DNA from: a virus
IMG/VR virus record: IMGVR_UViG_3300028388_000084
Span: 1-46,253 of that record
Length of the DNA: 46,253 nt
Direction: 5' to 3' (one strand)
This document shows, piece by piece, positions 1 to 6,762 of this stretch; the first letter of the stretch is position 1, and each line of letters opens with the position of its first letter. Under the pieces are notes generated by a model. That model did not search any database. It was not told the origin of the DNA and was given only the letters and a program-made list of their open reading frames with translations. The position numbers and the translations under genes were made by a program.

Positions 1-37
1 TGCGTGTGATGCGCAGTTACGAAGTAACGACTAAGCA

Positions 38-406
38 TTTATACCTAATCTAAGTATAAACACCTATTTAGTATTTTGTACTCAGTCCCTTGTGCGAGTA
101 GGCATATGTACCTAAGCGTATGAGCGGTAGCCACAAGCGTATGCGAGAGCTGTGGTAGGTATAAAAACCTAAAAGTTTTGAGGCGTTTTGCCTCGTGTAT
201 GGGGGCATGGGTATGCAGATGCGTTTGGGTATCCGCAACCGCACGCCCTAATACATATATAATCCCCAATCCCTAAATAACTCAATCACTTTTTCGACTC
301 GTCTTGAACATGAGTTCTGCATTAGTATTAAATACCTAAAGCGTGAAAGCATTGTGTTTGCTAGGATTCTGTTATTTTAAAAGGCATTCATTGAGTATTT
401 ATACTC
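38..406. repeat. Cluster of GTAT/ATAC small palindromes
   Basis: Several short inverted repeats share GTAT/ATAC half-sites: TTTATAC/GTATAAA (38-44/54-60), AGTATTTTGTACT (70-82), TAGGT/ACCTA around ATAAAA (156-171), GTATTAAATAC (325-335, perfect) and GAGTATTTATACTC (393-406, perfect). Such a group could be a set of operators for a dimeric DNA-binding protein. AT-rich DNA yields short palindromes by chance, so this is only a candidate. Confidence 0.3.
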
Positions 407-439
407 TCTTGATTTTATCAAAAATAAGTTGTAACTTAG

Positions 440-574
440 CTGAGTCATTCAGGCGGTTCTGTTTGGGACGACACCGCCAAAGACTTCTATAATCTTTTAT
501 CGTTCCGTTGAATGAAGGTGCACTCTGCCCTGTCCTCAGATATAGTGAGGTAAACAGAATCTGTTTTGTTTTTT
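440..574 (+). ncRNA. Candidate structured RNA with nested stems
   Basis: Arms nest as in a multibranch RNA: CTGAG 440-444 with CTCAG 535-539; CATTCA 446-451 with TGAATG 509-514; GGCGGT 452-457 with ACCGCC 473-478; and AAAGA 479-483 with TCTTT 493-497. A terminator-like hairpin with a T-tract follows at 552-574. There is no reading frame here. It may be a small phage RNA or a leader; it matches no RNA family I recognise. The pairing was found by eye, without energy or covariation support. Confidence 0.35.
552..574 (+). terminator. Intrinsic terminator at end of leader region
   Basis: Perfect 6-bp stem AAACAG/CTGTTT (552-557/561-566) with a 3-nt loop, followed by a T-rich tract broken by a single G. 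A TATCTTTG promoter box lies just downstream, so the element ends upstream transcription and a new unit starts. Confidence 0.5.
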
Positions 575-577
575 ACT

Positions 578-585
578 TATCTTTG
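578..585 (+). promoter_or_regulatory. Bacteroidota-type -7 box TATCTTTG
   Basis: Matches TAnnTTTG exactly and ends only 4 nt before the ATG at 590. Since Bacteroidota transcription starts about 4-9 nt after this box, the mRNA is predicted to be leaderless or nearly so. No -33 TTG is seen at the usual distance. Confidence 0.55.
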
Positions 586-589
586 CCGT

Positions 590-748
590 ATGACACTGAT
601 ACTCATATTGTTAGCCCTGTTATGCATTACACTGTTCTATACTTTAACAGTTGTAGAGGACAAGGATGTACCTCATCATTTTGAATGTGGTGGGGATGAA
701 GTGTGTCACTGTGACGAATCACTTAATTGCATGAAACGTGAAAGCTAA
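590..748 (+). CDS. Small single-TM protein with Cys/His-rich tail
   Basis: A 52-residue protein. Residues 1-20 form one hydrophobic helix (MTLILILLALLCITLFYTLT), so it is probably membrane-anchored. The short tail carries His, Asp and Cys residues (HHFECGG, CHCDE, NCM) that might bind metal or form disulfides. I place the start at the ATG at 590, because the in-frame TTG at 566 lies upstream of the promoter box and inside the terminator T-tract. It is the first gene of the late block and overlaps the next gene by 11 bp. Function is unknown. Confidence 0.55.
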   Translation: MTLILILLALLCITLFYTLTVVEDKDVPHHFECGGDEVCHCDESLNCMKRES

Positions 749-971
749 GAAGAAGTCATCTGCACAATACTATGCTGAGAACAAGGAGTCTCGTGATAAG
801 AAGAAGGCGTATGATACAAAGTACCACTCAACTAAGAAGAGGAGACAGTATCGTGCTGAGCTTGTAAAGAAGCGTAGGGAGGCAGGAAGATATGGTAACG
901 GAGATGGCATGGATTACGACCACACTGAAGGTAGATTTATGTCTGCAAAAAAGAACAGAAGTAAAAAATAG
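738..971 (+). CDS. Small Lys-rich protein, MKAKKK leader
   Basis: A 77-residue, very basic protein starting at a GTG that overlaps the previous stop. The N-terminus MKAKKK is shared by several other small proteins of this phage, which supports the GTG start. The middle is a charged helix (residues 10-50). The tail holds a DYDHTEGRF motif and a basic end (KKNRSKK). Its composition suggests nucleic-acid or capsid-interior binding. I recognise the DHTxGRF type as recurring in phage small proteins but know no function. The next gene begins 3 nt after the stop. Confidence 0.55.
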   Translation: MKAKKKSSAQYYAENKESRDKKKAYDTKYHSTKKRRQYRAELVKKRREAGRYGNGDGMDYDHTEGRFMSAKKNRSKK

Positions 972-973
972 TT

Positions 974-1342
974 ATGAAAGCTAAAAAGAACATGTATAAG
1001 GGAGGTGGAAAAGTTGACCCACCAAAAGGTAAGAAGCTTACTAAAGAGATGGTAGACAAGCAATTTTCTAGCGACCTTGCTAAGTCTATGGATTTCACCA
1101 ATAAGCTTGCTAAACAAGCGGCTACAGGTAAAAGAGATGGTATGCCACTGAGTCCTTCATCACGAAAGTCTTTACAAAAGCAAGTAGATAATCGCAAGAA
1201 GAGAGAGTCTATTGCTAGACCTTACTACGGTGAGGTAGGAAAGAGACTCCCTGCTGGAGACGCTCCATTTGAGGATGACAAGTCTTTCAAGAAAGGTGGA
1301 ATGATAGCTAAGAAGCTAAAGAAAAGAGCTGCAAAAAAGTAA
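974..1342 (+). CDS. Lys-rich protein with GGKVDPPKG leader
   Basis: A 122-residue basic protein. Its first 20 residues (MKAKKNMYKGGGKVDPPKGK) closely match those of the protein at 45344-45907 near the lysis genes, although the rest differs. It ends in FKKGGMIAKKLKKRAAKK, and the KGGM element recalls the NGGMM near the end of the internal virion protein at 32327. The body is helical and charged. The stop overlaps the next start as TAATG, so the two are translationally coupled. It may bind DNA or reside in the virion; both are inference. Confidence 0.55.
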   Translation: MKAKKNMYKGGGKVDPPKGKKLTKEMVDKQFSSDLAKSMDFTNKLAKQAATGKRDGMPLSPSSRKSLQKQVDNRKKRESIARPYYGEVGKRLPAGDAPFEDDKSFKKGGMIAKKLKKRAAKK

Positions 1343-1500
1343 TGAAAGCATCACGTAAAAAAGTAATGGTAGAAGCCCCTAACGGATATCACTGGATGTC
1401 CGAAGGGGGTCGCTATTACCTTATGCCTCACAAGGGTAAGTTCGTACCTCATAAGGGAGCATCGCTGAAAGCACCATTCAAGGTTAAGCTGGCACATTAA
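1342..1500 (+). CDS. 52-aa basic protein
   Basis: A 52-residue frame starting in the TAATG overlap with the previous gene. The sequence begins MKASRKKVMVEAPNGYHWM, followed by an aromatic and His-rich beta-like section with two HKG repeats (MPHKGKF, VPHKGAS) and ends in a basic tail. The compact coupled start and MKAxxKK leader make it a real gene despite its size. Its last 17 bp overlap the end of the minus-strand gene, so transcription from both sides converges here. I see no known family. Confidence 0.55.
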   Translation: MKASRKKVMVEAPNGYHWMSEGGRYYLMPHKGKFVPHKGASLKAPFKVKLAH

Positions 1501-1918
1501 TCTGTTCCTCTCCCTCTAGTTTTCGGTAGAACTTTTGCACGAGGAGTCGTGCCTTTTGCGTTATAGCGTATCTAACACGGTATTTAAACTTGCTCTCGGC
1601 AAACATAGCGTCTTCGTAATTTTTTGGAGACAACTTATCGTAGTACTTGAAAATTAATCCCTTATTCTGTAAGGGATATATAAGTCGTAAACCTACTTTA
1701 TCTTTACTGTAAAAGTAATTCTGTGATACATGGTCTATGGTAAAGAACTCATAGTCGTATACAAAGAGCATGAAATTCATCTCACGCTCTGATACGTCAT
1801 AATGAGCTACCATATCTCTCATAGCTAACCTATAGTACTTATTGTAGGAGCGGTTTATCTTGTCTGGGTCTTTCATCTTGAAGTCCCTAAACATTCCCTT
1901 TCTGGTTCGCTTTGCCAT
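1484..1918 (-). CDS. Putative winged-helix (MarR-like) regulator
   Basis: The only minus-strand gene in the window, 144 residues. After a basic N-terminus (residues 1-30) the order resembles a winged helix: a helix ending in FMLFVYDYEFFT (about 49-60), a middle helix with DHVSQNYFYSKDKV (62-75), a recognition-like helix RLIYPLQNKGLI (78-89), a wing with KYRVRYAITQKAR and a C-terminal helix LVQKFYRKL. The pattern of ISxxTVxRRIxxLExKGLI followed by YxLTxKGxxLV is typical of MarR-type proteins. The gene reads divergently from the adhesin gene at 1955 and has its own TATCTTTG box. It probably controls late or early-late switching; targets are not visible. Confidence 0.55.
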   Translation of the reverse strand: MAKRTRKGMFRDFKMKDPDKINRSYNKYYRLAMRDMVAHYDVSEREMNFMLFVYDYEFFTIDHVSQNYFYSKDKVGLRLIYPLQNKGLIFKYYDKLSPKNYEDAMFAESKFKYRVRYAITQKARLLVQKFYRKLEGEEQINVPA

Positions 1919-1924
1919 TTTTAT

Positions 1925-1932
1925 TAAATTTG
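1925..1932 (+). promoter_or_regulatory. -7 box TAAATTTG for the adhesin gene
   Basis: Exact TAnnTTTG match 22 nt before the ATG at 1955. The surrounding ATTAAATTTGCATTA is identical to that at the promoter before 32327, suggesting co-regulation of the two genes. Confidence 0.6.
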
Positions 1933-1941
1933 CATTACATA

Positions 1942-1949
1942 CAAAGATA
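1942..1949 (-). promoter_or_regulatory. -7 box TATCTTTG for the minus-strand regulator
   Basis: The plus-strand text CAAAGATA reads TATCTTTG on the minus strand, 23 nt from the regulator's ATG. It faces the plus-strand box at 1925-1932, so the predicted start sites almost coincide and the two promoters should interfere. Confidence 0.55.
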
Positions 1950-1954
1950 TTAAA

Positions 1955-3082
1955 ATGGCTACTCTTACAAATACAAAGGTTAAAGACACCTATCCATTAC
2001 TACTTAAAGTAACCTCTGGTCTATCATCGACATTGGTAAACATTGAGGACGGTGACGGAACATCATCTGCTCTATATCTATCTACTTCAACAGTAGGTGT
2101 AGATGAGCTATCATTCACTACTGCTCCATCTACTTCTGCTACGGCAACGGAAGCGTTGTTTGTTGAAAACGGTGTAGCCGTTTCAAAAACGCTCGGAACT
2201 TCAGCATTTGTAGACACAGTAAATCTTACAGCAGGTAGTGATATCTTAATTAGTGGCACTTACCCTAACCTTACTATTACAAATAGTCGCCCAGACCAAA
2301 CTGTAAGCATTACTGGAGATACGTACAATGTCATTGGTGGCAACTATCCTTCTTTCACTATTACGAGTGCTATTACAGGTACATTTAAACAGTTTAGGGG
2401 AGACCTTGGAGTTCACGCTGCGTCTAGCCCAAATGAAGATTTCACATTCTTCGGAGGTACTGGCATCTCTACCATCGTTGAAAACACCAACCAACGTGTA
2501 GTAATCAATAACGATGCACCAGATAGAGTAGTTAGTATCACAGGTACAGGTGGAGCGACAGTTACAGGGACGTATCCCAACTTTACCGTAGATACATCTT
2601 CAATTGTAGGCGTACACGAGGAGATGTTTGTAGGTGTACCAGAATCACCATACGCTCTTGAGAGCGGTGCTTCACAGGTTGTTTCTTTTAGCGCACCAGA
2701 CAATACAGCAGAAAACGCATCATACCACTTTGGTACTGCGCCAGCAAAACTTTCTCAGCCTCATCCAGAGTATATATTAAATTCCTCTGGTTCTCCGCAG
2801 GTAATTTACATTGACATGGCTGCATACGTAGAAGTATTTAGCCCTAACTCTGACATTACTTATTACTTAGAAACAAATAAAGGTGCTGGTTGGAATATTA
2901 AACAACAAGCTACTAGAACAAAAGGAACTACTGGTTTACAAGTTGATTCTTTTTGGGGTATATTTATCATAAATGATGGAGAGCAGCTGAGGATAAGAAT
3001 AGAGTCTCAATCTGGTGATATAATACTTACTCCTCTGACTCAAATTAAATTCCAAGTAAAAGAAATTGGTAACATTATCTAA
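1955..3082 (+). CDS. Beta-rich tail fibre/adhesin-like protein
   Basis: A 375-residue protein rich in Thr, Ser, Gly and Val, as in beta-structured fibres. Residues about 90-215 contain repeats with the pattern SITGxxxxVxGxYPNFTI (ISGTYPNLTI, IGGNYPSFTI, VTGTYPNFTV). The C-terminal part, after residue 220, resembles a compact jelly-roll tip (SFSAPDN, YYLETNKGAGWNI, FIINDGEQLRIRI). It is probably a virion appendage that contacts the host surface. It stands apart from the main fibre block at 9.2-19.3 kb and has its own promoter next to that of the regulator. Confidence 0.55.
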   Translation: MATLTNTKVKDTYPLLLKVTSGLSSTLVNIEDGDGTSSALYLSTSTVGVDELSFTTAPSTSATATEALFVENGVAVSKTLGTSAFVDTVNLTAGSDILISGTYPNLTITNSRPDQTVSITGDTYNVIGGNYPSFTITSAITGTFKQFRGDLGVHAASSPNEDFTFFGGTGISTIVENTNQRVVINNDAPDRVVSITGTGGATVTGTYPNFTVDTSSIVGVHEEMFVGVPESPYALESGASQVVSFSAPDNTAENASYHFGTAPAKLSQPHPEYILNSSGSPQVIYIDMAAYVEVFSPNSDITYYLETNKGAGWNIKQQATRTKGTTGLQVDSFWGIFIINDGEQLRIRIESQSGDIILTPLTQIKFQVKEIGNII

Positions 3083-3083
3083 G

Positions 3084-3419
3084 ATGACTGAAAAACAAAA
3101 AGAATGTATTATAGAGATTCAAGATTTGCTGTTGGCTATTAACGCTGTAGTTAAAAAGCATGACTTAGAGAATGAGTTTATATCCTGTCTAGCTGTAGGA
3201 TTTTTAGACATGGATAACGTATACATTGATGAAGAAGGACAGGAGCGTGCCAACATGAGTCTGTTATCTTCTATATCAGTGAGTGATGAGGAGGAGCTAG
3301 ATGATATGTTATCATACTGTGTGGAAGCATATCGAATGGATATGAAAGAAAATGAACCTAAAGAAGGAACAATTGAGTGGTGGCTCAAGCACTTTGGGGG
3401 AGACAATAGTTTAAACTAA
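3084..3419 (+). CDS. Hypothetical acidic protein
   Basis: A 111-residue acidic, mostly helical protein starting at the ATG one base after the previous stop; an in-frame TTG at 3066 would overlap the adhesin end and is less likely. Visible features are an N-terminal helix (QKECIIEIQDLLLAINAVVKK), a central acidic stretch (SDEEELDDML) and a C-terminal EWWLKHFG. I recognise no family. It heads a run of closely spaced genes leading to TerL. Confidence 0.5.
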   Translation: MTEKQKECIIEIQDLLLAINAVVKKHDLENEFISCLAVGFLDMDNVYIDEEGQERANMSLLSSISVSDEEELDDMLSYCVEAYRMDMKENEPKEGTIEWWLKHFGGDNSLN

Positions 3420-3441
3420 CCACCAATACAATTAAATTGAA

Positions 3442-3672
3442 ATGATTAGAAAGATTATTATTGGGCGAGACCCAAAGGATGCTATGGCGTATTACGTAGG
3501 TATGCGTGCAGGAGCAGGAAAAGTGAGCGCAATTGTTGAAGATGAGGCGCATTTACATAGGTTCTCTAAAAAAAGATATCTCATATACATCGAGAATGAA
3601 GAAGGTACAATGGTTTGGAAAGCTATTGACGATATGCCTTGTATCATTGAGTATGACCTCAACTTCGATTAA
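3442..3672 (+). CDS. Hypothetical small protein
   Basis: A 76-residue protein starting MIRKIIIGRDPKDAMAYYVG, followed by alternating beta and helical segments and an acidic end (IIEYDLNFD). It lies 22 nt after the preceding gene and one base before the next ATG, so it belongs to the same operon. A small alpha/beta domain is likely. No family is recognised. Confidence 0.5.
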   Translation: MIRKIIIGRDPKDAMAYYVGMRAGAGKVSAIVEDEAHLHRFSKKRYLIYIENEEGTMVWKAIDDMPCIIEYDLNFD

Positions 3673-3673
3673 T

Positions 3674-4255
3674 ATGAAGCCGCTACATCATTTTATAGTC
3701 AAATTGAACAGAAAGTTCAATGACGAAATCAATCTTGGCGATAATACCACGTTGAAGCTCGTAACTAAGTTTGACGAGTTTGGAAATAGAGTGAACTTTG
3801 GTAAAATTATAGCTGCACCAGCAGGCTTCAAAGACGCACCATACATCGGTCAAATACTATACTTCCATCACCACGTTGTAATGGAACAGATTTACGATAT
3901 AGGAAATGGATTATACTTGGTTAATTACGACCCTAACGGAGGATATGGAAACCACGCTATCGCAATCGAAGACGAAGCTGGTCGCATACATATGCTTGGT
4001 GATTGGTGTTTCGTTCTACCGCAAGATGAAGAAGAAGAGAAAACAACTGCTTCTGGGATTATTCTTGAAATCAAAAAAGAACCTAAACTGGAGGGAGAAC
4101 TACTCGCCCTACCCAGAGATTCAGAATGGATTGGAGCGAGCATTGGTGATACTGTGGGCTACACGAAAAACTCAGACTATCAGATGGAAATGCAAGATGG
4201 CACTAAAGTCTATAGAATGAGAATAACAGACTTAGTATATGCCAAAGAAAAGTAA
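3674..4255 (+). CDS. Co-chaperonin-like protein with two GroES-type halves
   Basis: A 193-residue protein. The first half has FGKIIAAPAG, then IGQILYFHHHVV, a loop and MLGDWCFVLPQ (about residues 35-118); the second half has SGIILEIKK, then IGASIGDTVGYTK and KVYRMRITDLVYA (about 130-190). Both follow the GroES order: GxVhAhG, then hGDhVhY, then a return strand of the type hhhREDDILAVh. The region between them is acidic (DEEEEK). A phage co-chaperonin could help the host GroEL fold the capsid protein, as T4 gp31 does. The start is the ATG 2 nt after the previous stop; longer in-frame starts lie inside the upstream gene. Confidence 0.5.
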   Translation: MKPLHHFIVKLNRKFNDEINLGDNTTLKLVTKFDEFGNRVNFGKIIAAPAGFKDAPYIGQILYFHHHVVMEQIYDIGNGLYLVNYDPNGGYGNHAIAIEDEAGRIHMLGDWCFVLPQDEEEEKTTASGIILEIKKEPKLEGELLALPRDSEWIGASIGDTVGYTKNSDYQMEMQDGTKVYRMRITDLVYAKEK

Positions 4256-4532
4256 ATTTACAACTGTTGAAGCCTCAACAAGGTTGCTATCATCTATGGA
4301 GGTGGCAATAAATAATATGATTGAGGAGATTAAGAAACCTGTTGACGGTGAGCTTTCTGGTTCTCAGCGAAAGGCTGAACTACAAAGCATAAAACAGACT
4401 GCTGTTGACGCAAAAGAACTACTCATTGAATACCAGCGACTCGAACAAATGGTCAAAGAGCTTAAAGAAACAGGAGGAATTGAAGAACAACAAGACTACT
4501 CTGGAGGATTCGCAGAGCGGTTCTCAAAATAG
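4239..4532 (+). CDS. Possible terminase small subunit
   Basis: A 97-residue helical protein overlapping the end of the previous gene by 17 bp and ending 46 bp before TerL. Residues 10-35 and 45-80 form two long charged helices (AINNMIEEIKKP; KELLIEYQRLEQMVKEL), and the C-terminus is short and polar. Position just before TerL and the helical, oligomer-like make-up fit a TerS, but no DNA-binding helix-turn-helix stands out, so the call rests mainly on context. Confidence 0.35.
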   Translation: MPKKSKFTTVEASTRLLSSMEVAINNMIEEIKKPVDGELSGSQRKAELQSIKQTAVDAKELLIEYQRLEQMVKELKETGGIEEQQDYSGGFAERFSK

Positions 4533-4578
4533 TGAATGGCGATTCCTTTATTGGGACGAATAAATAGAATGTAATGAA

Positions 4579-6708
4579 ATGGCAGGGCTTAAGGAAATTA
4601 AAGGATACGATGAGGAAGTGGTTAATATATGTCCCAACGATTCAGCTGGTGAGGTCATCGAAATCGGTAATATTTATATTCAGTTACCACACCAGCCGAA
4701 AGACGAAGACATCCTCTTCTATGATAAGCCCAAAGAAATGCAGATGTGGAAGAGACTACCTATGCCACAGGAGCTGTCTCGGATTCGGAGTATGGATGAG
4801 TGGTACGAGATGCCTTCCGAATTTAAAAAGCGTTTTTCTCCGTATATCGAAAGGGAGTTTAAACGCAGGCGTGAAGGTGTTTGGTTTTGGAATAATGGTG
4901 TCGCTACATACATTACAGGCAGACATTACATGATGCTTCAGTGGTCGAAGATGGATATCGGCTACGCAAGTTATTTAGAGTTTCAAAGAAGGCTGTTTAT
5001 TCACTTTGCAGCAATAGAAAATGACCCTCGTGCTATTGGACAAAACTATGTAAAGTGTAGACGTTCTGGATACACAAACATTTCTTCAGCTATTCTTGTA
5101 GATGAAGGTACGCAGGTAAAAGACAAGCTTCTGGGTATTCAGTCTAAGACTGGTAAAGATGCACAGGAAAACGTTTTTATGAAGAAGGTTGTTCCAATGT
5201 TTAAGTCTTACCCATTCTTCTTTAAACCTATACAGGATGGTACAACCAACCCTCGCATGGAGCTTGCATTCCGTGAGCCTTCTAAGCGTATTACAAAGAA
5301 GAACAAAACATCCAATAAAGGGGAGGCACTCAATACAGTTATTAACTGGAAGAATACCACGAACAATGCATACGATGGTGAGAAAACACATATGCTGTTT
5401 CTTGATGAGGCAGGTAAGTGGGAGAAGCCTACGGACATCCGTGAAGCGTGGCGTATTGAAAAAACTTGTTTGATTGTAGGTCGTAGGATTATAGGTAAGG
5501 CTCTTGTAGGTTCTACGGTAAATCCTATGGATAAAGGTGGTAAGCAGTACAAGGAAATATGGAGAGACTCTGACCCACAAGACCGTAACGCCAATGGTAG
5601 AACAAAGACAGGTCTATACAGGCTTTTTATCCCTGCATTCGAAGCGTTGGAAGGTTTCTTTGACCAGTACGGAAATCCTATTGTAGAAGACCCAGAAGAA
5701 CCAGTAATGGGACTTGATGGTGATTGGATAAAGATAGGAGCAAAGACTTATCTAAAAAATGAGCGTGAGGCACTGAAGCACGATGCACGAGAGCTTAATG
5801 AATTCATACGTCAGTTCCCATTTACTATTGATGAAGCGATGCGTGATTCTATTGAGGGTTCAACATTTAATGTTGGTAGAATATATGAGCAGATTTCATA
5901 CAATGACGAGTTGTTTCCTAATCCTGTAGTTCAAGGCAACTTTAGCTGGAAGGATGGAGTGAAAGATACTGAGGTAGTCTTTTCTCCAAATCCACAAGGT
6001 AGATGGAGAATATCTTGGATGCCACCAAAAGAAATACGTAATAAGTATAGGATTGAGCACGGAAAGAAAGTCCCTGCTAACGACCACATAGGCGTTGGAG
6101 GTGTAGATAGTTATGACCTTGATAGTACTACTGATAATAGGGGTTCTAAGGGGGCTTGCCATCTTTATAACAAGTTTACTCTTGCCGCCCCTTCTAATAT
6201 GTTTGTGGCTGAGTACGCCTCTCGTCCGCCTCTGGCTAAGATTTTCTATGAAGACATACTTATGGCTTCAGTATTTTACGGATATCCACTATTAATAGAA
6301 AATAACAAGTACGGCATTGTAAGGCATTTTGAAGCAAGAGGATACGAGGAATATGTTATGAAGCGTCCAGAGCATTTAAAGTCTCCTAATGCTGCCTCAA
6401 ACACGAAAACAAGGGGTATACCATCCAACTCACAGGATGTAATTCAAGCACATGCTCATGCTATTGAAGCATATGTAGAAGAGCATGTAGGTATTAACCC
6501 AGAAACAGGTGAATATGGCAAAATGTATTTTAATCGTACTCTGGAAGACTGGATTGGTTACAAGATTGATAACAGGACTAAGTATGACCTTACTATTAGC
6601 GCAGGTCTTGCGCTTCTTGCAGCCCAGAAGTTCAAATCCGAAAAACCAAAATCAAACTTTAACGACAAAAAGTTCTTTAGAAGATACAAGCAAGAGATAA
6701 GGCGTTAA
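4579..6708 (+). CDS. terL: Terminase large subunit (TerL)
   Basis: A 709-residue DNA-packaging motor. The ATPase part has an adenine-motif-like region near residue 150, an unusual P-loop KCRRSGYTN near 159-167, Walker B MLFLDEA with D276/E277, and a coupling motif VGSTVNP shortly after. The nuclease part starts at GGVDSYDLD (D510, D513), continues with LLIENNKYG near 575 and ends with an Asp in YDLTISAGLALLAAQ. These are the RNase H-like catalytic acids expected in TerL. The canonical Lys of the P-loop is replaced by Tyr, so an upstream Arg or Lys may do its job. It is longer than typical TerL (450-600 residues). It sits just before portal, the common order. Confidence 0.9.
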   Translation: MAGLKEIKGYDEEVVNICPNDSAGEVIEIGNIYIQLPHQPKDEDILFYDKPKEMQMWKRLPMPQELSRIRSMDEWYEMPSEFKKRFSPYIEREFKRRREGVWFWNNGVATYITGRHYMMLQWSKMDIGYASYLEFQRRLFIHFAAIENDPRAIGQNYVKCRRSGYTNISSAILVDEGTQVKDKLLGIQSKTGKDAQENVFMKKVVPMFKSYPFFFKPIQDGTTNPRMELAFREPSKRITKKNKTSNKGEALNTVINWKNTTNNAYDGEKTHMLFLDEAGKWEKPTDIREAWRIEKTCLIVGRRIIGKALVGSTVNPMDKGGKQYKEIWRDSDPQDRNANGRTKTGLYRLFIPAFEALEGFFDQYGNPIVEDPEEPVMGLDGDWIKIGAKTYLKNEREALKHDARELNEFIRQFPFTIDEAMRDSIEGSTFNVGRIYEQISYNDELFPNPVVQGNFSWKDGVKDTEVVFSPNPQGRWRISWMPPKEIRNKYRIEHGKKVPANDHIGVGGVDSYDLDSTTDNRGSKGACHLYNKFTLAAPSNMFVAEYASRPPLAKIFYEDILMASVFYGYPLLIENNKYGIVRHFEARGYEEYVMKRPEHLKSPNAASNTKTRGIPSNSQDVIQAHAHAIEAYVEEHVGINPETGEYGKMYFNRTLEDWIGYKIDNRTKYDLTISAGLALLAAQKFKSEKPKSNFNDKKFFRRYKQEIRR

Positions 6709-6728
6709 AACACAGCGGTTTAATTTCG

Positions 6729-6736
6729 TATATTTG
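6729..6736 (+). promoter_or_regulatory. -7 box TATATTTG before portal
   Basis: Exact TAnnTTTG match in the 54-bp gap between TerL and portal, 26 nt before the ATG at 6763. It gives portal a promoter separate from TerL. Confidence 0.55.
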
Positions 6737-6762
6737 CAAGGAAGTATTTTGCGAAAGGCTAT

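Larger units (their letters stand above)
1..589. other. Gene-free leader region with hairpins
   Basis: No convincing gene is present on either strand: plus-strand frames are broken into peptides of about 25 residues or fewer, and the one longer minus-strand frame (45-269) has a composition unlike any protein family I know. The stretch is rich in inverted repeats: 16-20/24-28, 38-44/54-60 (7-bp stem), 131-135/151-155, 156-160/167-171 and 180-184/190-194. From 440 onward the hairpins nest into a possible RNA domain, listed separately. I see no tRNA cloverleaf. It could be a control region between early and late genes, or lie near a genome end, but the sequence does not decide this. Confidence 0.6.

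Noticed and set aside
45-269. 74-codon minus-strand frame in the leader region
   Set aside because: No promoter or recognisable protein pattern; the DNA here is full of hairpins and looks non-coding.
1-589. tRNA or CRISPR array in the non-coding stretch
   Set aside because: No cloverleaf with a T-loop and CCA stem, and no regular direct repeats with spacers.
3533-3673. Longer N-terminal extension of the GroES-like protein
   Set aside because: This part lies inside the 3442-3672 gene in another frame; the ATG at 3674 next to the upstream stop gives a sensible start.
5086-5580. 164-codon minus-strand frame inside TerL
   Set aside because: It lies wholly opposite conserved TerL motifs, including Walker B, has no promoter box and gives an implausible composition.
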